A stretch of DNA of 64,000 bases from Agapanthus africanus (Eukaryota; Streptophyta; Magnoliopsida; Asparagales; Amaryllidaceae). Positions 1-11,729 of the stretch are shown here, in pieces. The notes beneath the pieces were generated by a model. The model searched no databases. It saw only the letters and a list, made by a program, of their open reading frames with translations, and was not told the DNA's origin. The stretch's first letter is position 1. Each line of letters begins with the position of its first letter. The stretch lies in the NCBI GenBank assembly GCA_030015575.1, contig JASDDO010000028.1, forward strand, positions 24,159,154-24,223,153, in the 5' to 3' direction. The position numbers and the translations under genes are program-made.

Positions 1-1150
1 GCTTCGTCCCTTGATTCGATGAGAGCCATTGTGACGTTTGTGATGCCAACGGATACCGGGGAGCCACAAGGAGAAAGAGCGGCAGCTTGGGCAGTCCCAG
101 ACTCCCAAGAGAGAGCAACTGCTTCGGGATCTGTGGTCACCGTCATCTCACCTGCCACCTCATCGCCAGGACTTGGCCCTGCAGGATATGGTATATAAGA
201 ATTTGAAGATCAAATTCTAATAAAACACTCATCGTTATGCTACCTTGAGGCGGCTTTTCGATTTCTTCTCGAGTCGCACGCACAACCTGTCTATGGGCGG
301 TAGACAGGACAACTGGAGCATCCTCTGAAGAAATGGCGACGGATGGGGTAGTGCTTGAACCTGCGCCCACAGCCAAGCTGGCATCACGTTCCTTCGCCGC
401 ACGCTTCTTACGCTTCCTTTCGGTCTGAGCGGTGAGAAGCGATCTCCGCAAGACCTCCGTCAAAGGGACGTCATCGTCCGAACCAAGTTCTGCCTCTGGA
501 GTCGCTACGGTGTCCGTCGTCGTCTATTTAACTGAAGCCTCTTGCGATATCGACAGGGGAGCTGCGGCCACAATAACCGGCTCTGGAAGCCTCGCCGTCT
601 CGCCACTCGGGATCGGCACCGCACTCGGGATAACCGGGGTTAAGGTAGTCCCTGCAATAAGACAAAAGAGAGGGTCAAGTCTCGAATGAAGGAAAAGGGA
701 ATGAAGGCACAATGAGCCTAATTATACCAAGGCCTAAAGATGTATAGAGCCTCTTTTCCTCTTCAAAAGTATTGAGGGAAGCCGTGAAAGCCTCTTCAGC
801 GGAGATACCTGTTGAAGAAGAAAGCGTCAGTCAAAGTATAATAATAAAAAAATATAACCGCGGAATGACACGACTGAAGTCTACCTGACTATGCAATGGT
901 GATCCGTGCTGCTTCGTCGCGAGCTAGTTGCTCAGAAACCGCGATGGCAGCCTCTAGATTAGTATCATCCGGCACAATGAATAAACCCTCATTGGTACCG
1001 TATTCGCTCAAGCCCTCGCTGTAAGGAGCATGAGGCTCCTGGCCGAATGCAACGTCCGCGGAGAATAGCGACTTCTTCTTTTCTGTGACTTAACGCCGGC
1101 AGCCGATAACACGAGCTTGCGCTTGGTGAGCAATTTGGGGCGACGGGTCC
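1..1150 (-). pseudogene. Antisense PMD-type gene fragment of Tat element E (3' half, broken)
   Basis: This is the 3' part of an antisense gene homologous to the intact copy at 49196-54024. Exon pieces read on the minus strand are 1150-885 (tail of exon 1), 808-728 (81 bases), 651-244 (408 bases) and 178 onward past the window edge. All are bounded by GT/AG sites and the two complete internal exons are multiples of three. Exon 1 begins inside the TRRP part of the basic linker, exactly where the LTR at 1151 interrupts it. Exon 3 carries an in-frame stop after about 46 codons and exon 1 has a frameshift in the lysine-rich stretch, so it is a pseudogene. The minus-strand reading implies that the parent Tat element lies in plus orientation, with its gag-pol to the left of the window. 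Assignment is by homology to B; function is not independently visible in this piece. Confidence 0.8.
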
Positions 1151-1763
1151 TGTCACGCCCCGCTTCTCAGAGTGCGCTAAGATCGGCACGTGACAGAGCC
1201 AACCATTCTACCCGTGGCTAAGAAATATCCCTCCACAGTCACATTACGGCTGTCTAGAGATATCAAGAACAGTAATAAACTATCTAATACATGTCCATAA
1301 GCCAGAATGAAAGAGTCATGAAATAAATGCGGAAGCAAAACATTCAAGTACAATAACATCAGGAAAGTACGTCCCATAATGCGGGCTCACATCAGGAATA
1401 AAATGCTGAAAGGAAAACTGAACTAAATTAATAACAGGTCCTCATTGCTCGGCCTGTTGATCAAAATACTTCTGAACAGCCTTCGATAAAGATAAGGGAT
1501 CTGGGCCATGCAAAACCCAGACGTCAGTGCGTCATAATATCAATAATTTCTAAGCAAGCAGGATGTGATGAAATATGCAGGCATGAAGTATGAACAGTAA
1601 CATGTCATCAGTAACAAGTAAACAGTAACATGAATATAGATCAGTGAACATGATATAAACAGGTGAAGTGCAATGAGTAGCCTAAACTGTGCTATAGGGC
1701 TATCTACTCTAAAGTTATTCAAAATCAGTCAATGTAATCCTCATCGTAACCCATCGGTGATTA

Positions 1764-1868
1764 TTCCGTAACGTCCGGAAAAACGGCAAACAATAGGTAT
1801 TCCGTAACGCCCGGAAAAACGGCAAACAATAGGTATTCCGTAACGCCCGGAAAAACGGCAAACAATAT
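1764..1868. repeat. 36-base tandem repeat, three copies, inside LTR F
   Basis: Units start at 1764, 1800 and 1836 and carry TTCCGTAACGCCCGGAAAAA as their core. They are nearly identical; the first has GTCC where the others have GCCC. CCGTAACG and CCGGAAAAACGG give each unit weak inverted symmetry. The solo LTR G lacks this array, so it is a local expansion. Confidence 0.9.
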
Positions 1869-4241
1869 GATACCCCTTTGAGTTACGTTCGGTTACATTC
1901 TTGATTTCCCCATACCCCCAAGTTATGTGTTCAAGTCAGGTATTGAATAATCTGGGACTAATGCCAACACAGGATCAAGCAGGTACAAGTTCGTCTAAAT
2001 AGACAACAGGATATGTCCGTAGGGACAACAGGTCAAGATTGTCGGCATTAGTAACAAGATCAGGTATCAAGTCAGGCTGTGGTACATCAGGACATGTCAG
2101 GTGGTGTACATGTATCAAGTCATGTCAAATAGTAGTGTATCAGGTCATGTCAGGTAGTGCACCAGTATCAAATGGATGTCCAACAGTAAAATGTAGCGAG
2201 TATTGAATGACAGTAAAACACGGATGCACGAATAGTAATCAGTGATAACATAATATTAGTCCATGAGTTATATGATGCATACTGGTAGGTATGGTATATG
2301 AATCTAGCAGTAACATGAAGCGATCAGGTTCAGGCATGCAATTAAATATATAATATACAGCACGGATATGACCGGGTGTCGTAAAGCGGTAAACATGGAT
2401 GCAAAAATCAGTGTCACGTGCATGTTATTTAAAGTCATGAATAGCATGGTTGCTGATATATGATTACCGAATCGAAATAGTGTTGATTAGTAACTTTATA
2501 ACATTATTATATAATATTAATGTGATATATTACATTCAACATATTTTGGCCTTAATATCAATCTATAATACTACCAAACTGATATATTATACTGTAATAT
2601 CACATGCACCATTGAACTACAATTTTATATATATTTTTATTCATATGGATATAAATATAACTACATAGCATGTAGCAAGATAAACTTGCATGAGACTAGA
2701 TATGTAATAAATAATCCGGATGCGAACGAGTATCAAAACTGTAAAACTGTAACATGAGATGCACGATACAATAAACATGTAATATTATTATTGATATGGA
2801 TGTGAAATATGTATCATAGCATGTAGCAAGGTAAACTTGCATGATCGGATCTCATTACGGTGTGCGTAAGTCACGTTAACGCCAGATAAACGTCACGATG
2901 CAACTCATATGTTCTAACGATCATTGGTTTTACCCTGTTACATATGCTAACTACTATATACATCTACCTTGGATTTTTATATACTTAAACCAAACATTTT
3001 CAAGTCCAATTCTTGCAAATAAGGAAAGATTACTTTTTGTGAAACTATGATTCCAAAAGGACGAGTTATATTTCAAAATATCAATGGTAACAATTTTCAC
3101 AACCCAAATCACAAAGATCACACCACCCACGTACTTTCATTATGCACAATTCTTTCCTCACCATAGAAGTTCTCCAAAATCATAAAAGAAAACAATGTGC
3201 TCTATTAAAACCCCTGTTTATGTATTTGTTTAACCCATGTGCACTATTTATTACTATTATCAAATAATATATTAATTAATCTACACAAACTATTTAAAAC
3301 TAACATATTACTCTTAATAGTTTAGTAACACAAAAAAAGATATGATAGTAATATTACGGTCTTGATGTAAACAAACGAGCCGTAACTAGCATGCAGCAAG
3401 TAAAATACTTGCCTCGAACGATCGACTCCGAAAACAATACGACGGAAACAAGACCAGATATTGATCTCGGCTGCGTTGCCTCAGCTCAAGATGCTGTGCT
3501 CGGTGATGTAGGTGATAGGGGTCGGTGGCTAGGGGGTGATGACGACGATGGGTCGTTGACGACGAGGCAACGTCGACGATGGGGTCACCGGCGTAATAGT
3601 GGCAATGGGTTTAGTTGAGGTCGGGTGTGCAGTCGGGGTTCAGGGGTCGTCGGAGAGACAAGAAGGAGGAGAGGAGGTCGACGAGGTAGGTGAGGTGAGC
3701 GGAGTCGAGGGTGGAGGTGAGCGGAGTCGGAGGGGCGCAGGCGAGGGCTGCAGGCACGGGGTTAGGTTGCAGTAGGGGAAAGTGAGGAAGGTTGTGAGGT
3801 GGTGGAGGCGAGGTCGGAGAGGATTCGGGGAGAGGAGGCCGACGAGGGCGTCGGCGGTGGTGGCGAGATGAGGGTGGGTTGTGCAGTCGGGGACGTGGGT
3901 TCTCGTGGGCGAGGGCTCGGGGGGTTTTTATAGAGAAGGAGAAGAGAGTCGTGAAGGGAGGTGACGATAGCGGAGGGAGCGGTGACCACACTCGAGGAAT
4001 CAACAGTGAAAGCGAGAGGAGAGAGAGACGCGAGAGGAGAGAGAGAAAGGAAAGAGAAAGAGGAGAGAGAGAAAGGAAAGAGAAAGATGAGAGAGAGGGA
4101 CGTGGGATTGTATGGTTAGTTTAGGATTTATAAAAATATATAAGGGTACGCATGTGATAAAGAGAGAAAATAAAAAGGGAGAGAGAGTGTGGATCTGAGA
4201 TCCAAACTAATATTTTTAAACTAATTTTTTCTTAAAGTATG

Positions 4242-4243
<2 letters not shown>

Positions 4244-4311
<68 letters not shown>
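4244..4311. repeat. (TA)n microsatellite
   Basis: An uninterrupted run of about 34 TA dinucleotides inside LTR F, next to GA-rich low-complexity DNA. Such runs are length-unstable, and the assembled length may not be exact. Confidence 0.97.
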
Positions 4312-4313
<2 letters not shown>

Positions 4314-5092
4314 AGAGAGAGTGAGACTGGTCGCGGGGAGAGAATGAGAGAGAGAGAAGAGAGAGAATGAGTGGGTTTTATAAAAATAAAAGAATATTAT
4401 ATAGATAAAATGAGAGGGGGGAGAACGTGTGTTATGGGAAAAAGAGAGCATGAGGTGAATATATGTAGTAATATGAATTAAAGAATATAATATTAGTCCG
4501 TTGAGATTTTAGCAAATACAAACTTACTCCAAAATACACCCGGGTCGGGTCTAAAAATTCAGATTTAAAATATGAAAAATACATGCAGCGTCCAAATTTC
4601 AAAATGAATGCCCGGGTAACGAAAATGCATACCCCCAAGATTGGATACACGTACGAGCGCGTAGCCATCCAAACAAGTCCGTTTCACTGAGCGGGACAAG
4701 AACAAGATGCACGGATACTACCACGGGGTTAGGGGTATCATGCAGGCCATGCAATGTATTTTTAAAATATTTTACATGACTTAAAATCTTATATTGTAAA
4801 ATACGCATGTCAGATAAAATGCCAGTATACAGTATTATGAATGTGCACAAGTTTATGTAACAAGTCAGGATAAATCATAATCATGAACCAACATGTTTCA
4901 AGCAAGCGGGTCGGGTCGGATACTAATATAGATGTCAGATATAATATTTGCACCAAAAACACAGTATATCAGGAAAATACTATAAATAAAGAAATATGTG
5001 TACTGGAATTGATATAAATGAACCAGGGTGTTACATTATACCCAACTACAAAAAGAATTTCGTCCTCGAAATTCCCAAGACAAGAACATGAA

Positions 5093-6571
5093 CTACAGGA
5101 AGAGATCTGGAAACTTCTGTTGAATCTCGTCTTCTCGTTCCCGAGTCGATTCTCCATGCGAGCGATTTCCCCAAGAAACAAGTACGAGTGGGATAACCTT
5201 ATTCTTAAGGACCTTTTCTCTTCGATCAACAATCGACATCGGTCGTTTTTCATACGTCAAATCCTCCCTTACAGTCAGCTCCGAACGATCTAGTACGTGT
5301 GTTTCATCTCGAACATACTTACGGAGTTGAGATACATAAAACACGTCATGAACATTCGTCAAAGAAGGTGATAAAGTCAATCAGTAAGCTACTTCTCCAA
5401 CGCGCTTGATGATACCAAGATGCCCCACGAATCGAGAACTAAGCTTGTCTCGACTCCCAAAACGAATCACTCCTCTAGTTGGTGATATCTTCAAGAACAC
5501 AAGATCACCAACAACGAACTCTAGAGGTCTTCTCGATGTATCGGCCCAACTCTTCTGCCGATCTTATGTTGCCTTCATGTGATTCCGAATAGTATTGACT
5601 TTCTCTACTGTTTGTATGATCAATCCGGTCCCAACAATCTTCGTTCACCAATATCTTCCCAACAAACGGGTGAGCGACACTTGCGACCATATAACGCTTC
5701 AAATGGAGCCATCTGAATAGTCGCCAGAAAGCTGTTATTGTAAGAAAAATCCACCAAGTGTAGATAATCCTCCCATGAATCCTTGAAGTCTAACATGCAA
5801 GCTCTCATCATGTCTTCAAGGGTTCAGCATGCTCTTCAAGACTCCTCGAGCAGACCAGAATATCATTGATAAACACCACAATAAACTGGTCCAAGAATGG
5901 TGAAAAGATTCGGTTCATCAGGTCCATAATTATTGCCGGTGCATTCGTGACTCCGAATGGCATCACTAAATACTCGTAATGTCCATACCGAGTTCGGAAC
6001 GCGGCCTTGCAAATATCCTCTGATTTAACTTGGACTTGATGATATCTGGATCGCAAATCCATCTTCGAGAATATCCTCACGCCATTAAATTGCTCGAATA
6101 ATTCGCCGATGCGAGGAATCGGGTACTTGTTCCTAACAGTCTCTGGTTTAATTCTTGATAGTCGATGCACATCCTCTTTGTGCCATCTTTCTTCTTTACT
6201 AGAAGAACTGGAGATCCTCAGGGTGAATTGCAGCTGCGAATCCAACTCTTCTCTAGCAATTCGATAACTTGCTTCTTGACTTCTTCCAACTCTACTGGTG
6301 CCATCGGATAATATGCCTTGAGATTGGCGCTGCACCAGGAACAAGATCGATCGCGAACTTCACATCTCGTTTTGGCGGTAAACCCGAGATGTCCTCGAAC
6401 ACGTCCATAAACTCTCGAACTATTGCTGGCACTTCCTTCTTATCAACTTCCATCGACGCAAGAACGGTGTTTGTCGGCCTAGCCCTAAACTCGACTGCCC
6501 CGACAGAACTGCTACCTCCAACAACAAACTCCGGATATCCGGGAATCTGGAAAATCACTTTCTTTGCCAGA
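5093..6571 (-). pseudogene. Element F pol remnant: RT joined to integrase C-terminus/chromodomain region
   Basis: Read on the minus strand this is a Tekay/Del-type polyprotein. From 6571 it runs through the protease-RT linker ([12 protein letters not shown]), RT motifs ([24 protein letters not shown]) and the catalytic box near 5861-5872, which reads FINDIL where FIDDIL is expected, so the first catalytic aspartate is Asn. At about 5808 the frame jumps from RT (EEHAEPLK) straight into the end of integrase (RACMLDFKDSWEDYL, EALYGRKCRSPVCW), so the rest of RT, RNase H and most of integrase are deleted. The C-terminal part includes LTNVHDVFYVSQLRKYV and EDLTYEKRP, the family's usual C-terminus before the LTR. 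Several frameshifts are present. Clearly non-functional. Confidence 0.85.
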
Positions 6572-7601
6572 TGTTTAACACCCAAACAAATGTTCAGCAT
6601 TTTAACCAGAACTGAATGGGCTGAGCCCAAGTTGGCCACAAGTCCCTAGCTCAGACCAGCTGAGCTCATGTGCTCACAATTGGTCTTGGCCCCAAGTCTG
6701 ACTACAGATCTCCCAACCAACCTTGGTTCAATGGTACATCTCTTCATTCCTCTAATATGTATCGTTGTAATTCTTCAAGGTCTTCAGAGAGGTGACGGAT
6801 CCCGACAACCAGACACTCCATGGACTATGATGTCCTTAAACTCATGGACTTTGATATCCTTAAACTTTACGGACTATGAGGTCCGTAAACTCATGGACTA
6901 TGATGTCCTTAAACTTTACGGACTATGAGGTCCTTAAACTCATAGACTATGATGTCTTTAAACTTTACAGACTATGATGTAAACCCATGGACTATGATGT
7001 CCTTAAACCCAATGGACCGCAACGTCTCTAAACTAAGACGATAGAGCCCAAATGCTCTTTCGTTGGATCTAAATGATCCCAAAACCATGTTGAATAGATC
7101 TTAGTCTAAAATTAGACCAACGTATCCTCAACAAATATTTAAATTGATCTTAATCTCAAATGAGGTTAACGATCCTTAAACCAACCCAAACCCAAATCTA
7201 TTAAAATACGGATTTAGACTAATCTATGTCCTACGGGCGACAACATAAATTAGTATCCGTATATAATCCATGGGAAACCAAAAATAAAACAAACACACAC
7301 GACACGAAGTGACCTTCTGGAGCAGGAGAAAGTGGTTATCGCGATGCGGTAACGTAATTAACTGCAGGGGCTTGCGCCTGCAGGGAAGAGCGTTCTCACA
7401 ATCAAAAACCCCTCACAACGAGGGGGAATTTGACGAAGTCTGCTACAATGGCCACATCTGTCTAAACCTTCGATACACGGTGCCATAAATCAACTTGGCA
7501 TCTTCAGAGAGGTGGACAGATAAATCCAAATAGCATCTGCCCCCAAAATTCATGCCAAACGCCCCAACGTCCCGGTCGCGTCTTTCGGCGGAGAACAATC
7601 A
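6572..7601 (+). repeat. LTR of element D (short or 5'-truncated)
   Basis: The right end is well supported. The stretch 7300-7601 aligns with the U5 ends of A (29440-29729), C and B, including the stem-loops near 7330-7430, and ends GGAGAACA. The left end is placed at TGTTTAACACCC, which resembles the TGTTT starts of A and B but also resembles internal LTR palindromes, so the LTR may be truncated. No TATA box was found, consistent with loss of U3. Confidence 0.6.
6805..7040. repeat. GGAC-N6-GTCC TTAAACT hairpin repeat array (LTR D)
   Basis: About eight degenerate units of 25-30 bases such as GGACTATGATGTCCTTAAAC and GGACTATGAGGTCCTTAAAC. Each has a GGAC...GTCC stem, a six-base loop and a TTAAAC tail. 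The same unit type recurs at 9020-9235, 22345-22425, 28720-28918, 39115-39407, 41560-41975, 46600-46760 and 57055-57135. Confidence 0.8.
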
Positions 7602-8473
7602 GAATGTGCCGAATTATCGGGATACCACGGCCGACTCGACGCCCTCGAAAAGAAGATCGAAGGCATGCATCGAGAAAATCGTCCTTCAAGCGACGGGGCT
7701 AAATATGCCGCCGACTCACTAACGAAGCCCTTCACCAAAGAGCTGCTCGCCGTCCAGGTCTCCTCCCGGAACAAGCCCCCGAAGGTCTCCCTCTTCGACG
7801 GGAAGTCCGACCCATCAGGTAGAAAAAACGAAGCTTCGTCCCGATCAAGAAAAAGGCGATCGATGATGAGGTAGACAGGCTCCTCGCCGCCAACTTCATT
7901 CGGAATGTGCCTTACTCAGAATGGTTGGCGAACGTAGTCATAGTCAAAAAGCTAAGTGGGAAGTGGTGCATGTGCGTCGCCTTCACCGACCTCAACAAGG
8001 CCTTCCCGAAAGACAACTATCCCATCCCTCGGATAGATCAGCTCGTCGACAGCTCGGCAGGCCACGAGCTACTTAGCTTCATGGATGCTTTCTCCGGATA
8101 CAACCAGATTCGTATGAATCCGGCAGACGAGGATCTCACCGCATTCATAACGGACTGGGGGTATACTGCTACAAGGTGATGCCTTTCACGCCAGAGCCAC
8201 GTACCAACGCTTGGTCAATCGCATGTTCAAGCCGCAGATCGGCTAGAACATGGAAGTTTACGTCGACGACATGCTCGTCAAATCGATCTCATCGGACGAA
8301 CACGTTAAGGATCTGGGCGAGGCCTTCGACGTCCTCCGTAAATACAAGATGAAACTGAACCCCGCCAAGTGCGCATTCGAGGTCACCGGTGGAAAGTTCC
8401 TTGGTTTCATGGTCACCCACCGTGGAATCGAAGCTAACCCGGAGAAAATCAACACTATCCTCTACATGGCCGT
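7602..8473 (+). pseudogene. Element D gag-RT remnant
   Basis: Positions 7640-7818 translate to a Tat-type gag N-terminal segment (LTKPFTKELLAVQV, KVSLFDGKSDPSG). At about 7820-7830 the sequence jumps directly into reverse transcriptase in another frame: DEVDRLLAANFIRNVPYSEW, then CVAFTDLNKAFPKDNYPIPR, FMDAFSGYNQIRMNPADE, the catalytic YVDDMLVKS near 8253-8279, and KFLGFMVTHRGIEANPEKI. A frameshift near 8160 and a stop near 8247 break it further. The rest of gag, protease and the CHHC motifs are deleted. RT is cut at 8473 by LTR C. The catalytic YVDD is retained, but the fragment cannot encode a working enzyme. Confidence 0.8.
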
Positions 8474-10824
8474 TGTTCCCCGCCGAACACAGAGACGCGA
8501 CCGCGCAGGTTCGACTTGCCTGAAATTCGAGGGCAGATGCTAATTGGTGCTATCCGTCCACCTCTCAGAAGATACCAAGTTGATTTATGACACCATGTAT
8601 CGAAGGTTTAAATGGATGCGGACGATGTAGCAGACTTCGTCAGATTCCCCCTCGTTTGAGGGTTTTTTGATTGTGGGGACGCTCTTCCCTGCAGGCGTAA
8701 GCCCCTACAGTTAATTACGCTGCCGCATCGCAGCAACAACTTTCTCCTTCTCCAGATGGTCACTTCATGTCCTGTGTGTTTGTTTTGTTTGTGGTTTCCC
8801 ATGGATTGTATACGGAGACTAATTTACGTTGTCGCTCGTAGGGCGTGTATTAGTCCAAATCCATATCTTCTTAGATTTGGGTTTGGGGGTTATGTCTAAG
8901 GATACGTTAGTCTCATTTGAGACTAAGATCAACTTAAACGTTTGTTAAGGATACGTTAGTCTAATTTTTTGACTAAGATCAACTTAACCGGATCGTTTAG
9001 ATCAAACAAAAGAGCATTTGGACTCTATTGTTTAGTTTATGGACATTGCGGTCGATTAGTTTAAGGAAATTACGGTCCGATATTAGTTTAAGGACATTAC
9101 GGTCCATGGGTTTAAAGAGGCCCCACAGTCCGAGGTTAAGGACATCGTAGTCCGTGGGTTTAAAGGGACCCCACAGTCCGTAGTTTAAAGACATCGTAGT
9201 CTATGAAGTTTAAGGACATCGTAGTCCGTGAAATGTGTGGTTGTCGGGACCCGTCACCTCTCTGATGACGTTGAAAGATTACAACGACATATATCATAGG
9301 AGTAAAGAGATGTACCCTTGAACCGGTGTGAGTTGGTTGAAGGATCTGTAGTCCCGTTTGGGCCTGAGATCTGTTAAATATTCGTAAGAAGATGTGCTCA
9401 GTTCAATATAAGTTGAGGACTTATGGCCAATATTGGGCTAAGTCCAATATAATTAAAATGTTTAACATTTTATTGTTCTGGGCTGTTGAGCCTTTATTTG
9501 GGCCTGGCCCTTAATAATGCTGAGCATTATATCCTGACATTTTTTTTGTCTTGTATTGAATGCATAGCATTCATCAGAACAATGTTTGTTCTGACAGCGC
9601 GCCACGTGGCGCGCCAGACACTTTGCGCCAATTAAAGAGCGCATTGCGTTTCTGCCAAGTAGCGCACACGAAAGGGACACGTGTCGCGCTTGGCGCTAAG
9701 CGCCAGATGATGGGCGCATTGCGCCAGTTTATGAACGCATTGCGCTAGTTTAGTGGCGCACCAGTGAGTGACACGTGGCGCACTTGGCGCTTATTGCCAG
9801 CCCATGAGCGCGGTGCGCTATTTCAGAAGTGCAAAGTGCAAGTTGCATACGTGATTGACACGTGGCATGTTTTGGCGCTGAGCGCTAGTCCAAGGAGCGC
9901 AAAAGCGTTTATGTTCTTTTTAAAGAAGGCTTTGCCTCAAGATTCAAGAACAACAGTTCTTATTTTCTTTGAAAGGGTTTTGCCTTTGTAGATCAATGAT
10001 CTGTGAATGAAGTAAATACTTTTTTTGTTTCTATGATGAGATCTTTTGATCTCTTTTTATAAAAGGCCTTGGTCTTTTTGTAGATCTATGATCCTTTAAG
10101 AAGATAATTCTTCTGTTTTAATGAGATGATTTCATCTCTTTGTTCAAGAATCATTCTTTACCTTGAAGAAATAATCTTCTTTTGTTAAGAGCTTGCTCTT
10201 CTTTCTTTGAGTTTTCTCAAAGTTTGTAGGGGAGTTTCTCTCTATCAGACTTGAAGTCTTGGGGTCTTTATATAGGCAAATTGATTTGTTAAATCAGTTA
10301 AAGTGATCTTTCTCTGATTGATTTGGGGATGTTTCCCCACCGTTGGATCTTTGATCCTAGGGCTTCTGTTTTACAGAAGGCAATTTTCTTCTTTTTAACA
10401 AGATTGGAAAGATATTTCCATAACAGAATTTTAATTCTGATTAATCAATGATTTATCATTATTAGATCTCTTGATCTAACGGTGGGGAATTTTTAATTCC
10501 AGCGCTAGTGCACCTTGCGCTAGCGCACCTACGTTTGACACGTGGCGCGCAGCGCAGCCGGCGCTAGCGCATCCGTGTTTGACACATGGCGCGCGGCGCG
10601 CCTAGCGCTGGATCTGAAGCGTTGCTTCAACTTTTAAATTTTGAATTTTAAAACAGAGCTTTGCTCTGATTGGAGGTGCGCTGCCTAGGGCGCAGTGCAC
10701 CTGGCGCTAGCGTATCTGTATTTGACACGTGGCGCGCAACACGCCTAACCCTAAATCCGAAGCGTTGTTTCAACTTTTAAATTTTGAATTTTAAAACATA
10801 GCTTTGCTTTGATTGGGGGAAATA
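8474..10824 (-). repeat. 3' LTR of element C (about 2.35 kb)
   Basis: On the plus strand it begins TGTTCCCCGCCGAACA, the reverse complement of the LTR A end, and runs to the boundary beside the C-rich (minus-strand G-rich) polypurine tract. The expected terminal TG reads TA on the minus strand, a single decay change. The U5 part (8530-8830) aligns with LTRs A, B and D. The middle (9020-9235) holds GGAC hairpin units, 9590-9900 is rich in GCGC and CACGTG words, and 9990-10330 is a run of short palindromes. Confidence 0.85.
10267..10274 (-). promoter_or_regulatory. LTR C TATA box (sense transcription)
   Basis: TATATAAA on the minus strand, at the position matching TATAAATA in LTR B (47801-47808). 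It would start the genomic RNA of element C. Confidence 0.6.
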
Positions 10825-10839
10825 AATGCCCCCCCCCCA
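10825..10839 (-). other. Polypurine tract of element C
   Basis: On the minus strand a G-run (GTGGGGGGGGG) followed by CATT sits immediately before the LTR start. B and A have the same arrangement. This is the plus-strand primer expected beside the 3' LTR. Confidence 0.75.
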
Positions 10840-10939
10840 CCATTGCGCTCACGTGGCACACACGTGAGTGCAGTGGTGACAGCATCTGAGCCCTTGGATC
10901 AACTCAGAAGTTGAAGAGGCGGTTTAATGCCTATAAATA
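10837..10939 (+). promoter_or_regulatory. Antisense-gene promoter of element C: twin G-box palindrome and TATA
   Basis: CACGTG occurs at 10850-10855 and 10861-10866, one helical turn apart (11 bases), inside an inverted repeat. TATAAATA follows at 10932-10939. The arrangement and spacing are the same in B (48283-48385) and mirrored in A (45196-45295). It points toward the PMD pseudogene. A 5' UTR intron is suggested by TTTTTTGCAG ending just before the ATG at 11730. Confidence 0.7.
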
Positions 10940-11729
10940 GGACCTTCGGTCCCTTAGATGATTATCATCTTCTTGGAGAATTTTTGTTCAAAACACAACT
11001 CTTCTATTTAAGAACTTCTCAAGAGTAAAAACTCTTTCCAAACTTTGGTAAAGTTTTAAAAATTTTAATAAATTTTAATAAATTAGGGTTTTACACATTA
11101 TAACAGAGCCTTGCTCTTTATAAATCTTTGATCTACAGAAAACCCATTTAGGGTTTCATTAGCAGAGCTTTGCTTTCATGAACCCATAGATCTAAAGAGA
11201 TCTTTTGGGGTTTCTTAGCCCATAAATAGAGCCTTGCTCTTTTGAATCATGTGTAGATTTCTTAATCTTTGATGAAGAACTTTTAAGAGTTTTTTCATAG
11301 ATCTTGAAGATCCCAGGATTTTTTATTCATAAAAATTAATTGATTTTAATTTTCTTTTCTGATGGGTTTTTCCATCATCATTACAGGCCAGGCTCTTTAA
11401 GGAATTTTATTCCTTCATGATCAGAGTTTGACAAGTGTCACTCTGTCATAGAGCTTTGCTCTCAAAGGGAGATTTTCTCCTTTTCCCGAGGGATCTCTCA
11501 TTCAATGAGAATTTTCTTGAGGATTCCCTCATTAATTAACAGTTTCATCCAATGATGAGGCTGTTTTGTTAATTATTAATTGATGAATTGTCATCTAGAT
11601 TTTGTGGGTCCCCCTTTGGTCCCCTTTCCACTGCATTGCAGTGTGGTACAAATTTTAAAGTACTGTTAAAATTTAAAATTAAATTATAGTACTGGCAGTT
11701 GACTTCTGTCCCCATTTTTTGCAGGCGAC

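Larger units (their letters stand above)
1151..5035 (-). repeat. 3' LTR of element F (about 3.9 kb)
   Basis: On the minus strand the LTR begins TGTAACACCC and ends GCGTGACA, the TG...CA ends typical of Tekay/Del chromoviruses, and it directly follows the chromovirus integrase C-terminus. The solo LTR at 13352-16381 belongs to the same family and shares both ends and several internal blocks, such as the segments near 1890 and 14095. The LTR is unusually long and contains a three-copy 36-base repeat, a GA-rich tract at about 4010-4110 and a long TA dinucleotide run. Several open frames at 3391-4124 are proline/arginine-rich low-complexity translations and are not called as genes. Confidence 0.85.
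1151..6571 (-). mobile_element. Element F: Tekay/Del-like Ty3/gypsy chromovirus, 3' half, minus orientation
   Basis: The element is a 3' LTR (1151-5035) plus the adjacent 3' part of pol (5036-6571). It inserted into the antisense gene of element E; the left flanking five bases are GGTCC (1146-1150), the predicted target-site duplication. On its right it is interrupted inside the protease-RT region by element D at 6572, so gag, protease and the 5' LTR should lie beyond the window. RT is truncated and fused to the end of integrase, so this copy cannot move by itself. Confidence 0.8.
6572..8473 (+). mobile_element. Element D: deleted Tat-lineage element, plus orientation
   Basis: A short LTR (6572-7601) is followed by a gag start fused to RT (7602-8473). 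It sits inside the pol of element F (left flank CCAGA, 6567-6571) and is itself cut at 8474 by the inverted LTR of element C. The rest should lie beyond the window. The LTR shares its U5 end with A, B and C, but the RT is a more distant, RIRE2/Tat-like sequence. Confidence 0.65.

Noticed and set aside
2400-2700. Small hydrophobic frame at 2450-2668
   Set aside because: AT-rich LTR DNA; no homology and no start context.
3391-4124. Possible genes in LTR F (Pro/Arg-rich frames on both strands)
   Set aside because: Low-complexity GC- and GA-rich DNA inside an LTR; translations differ from those of the related LTR G and match no family.
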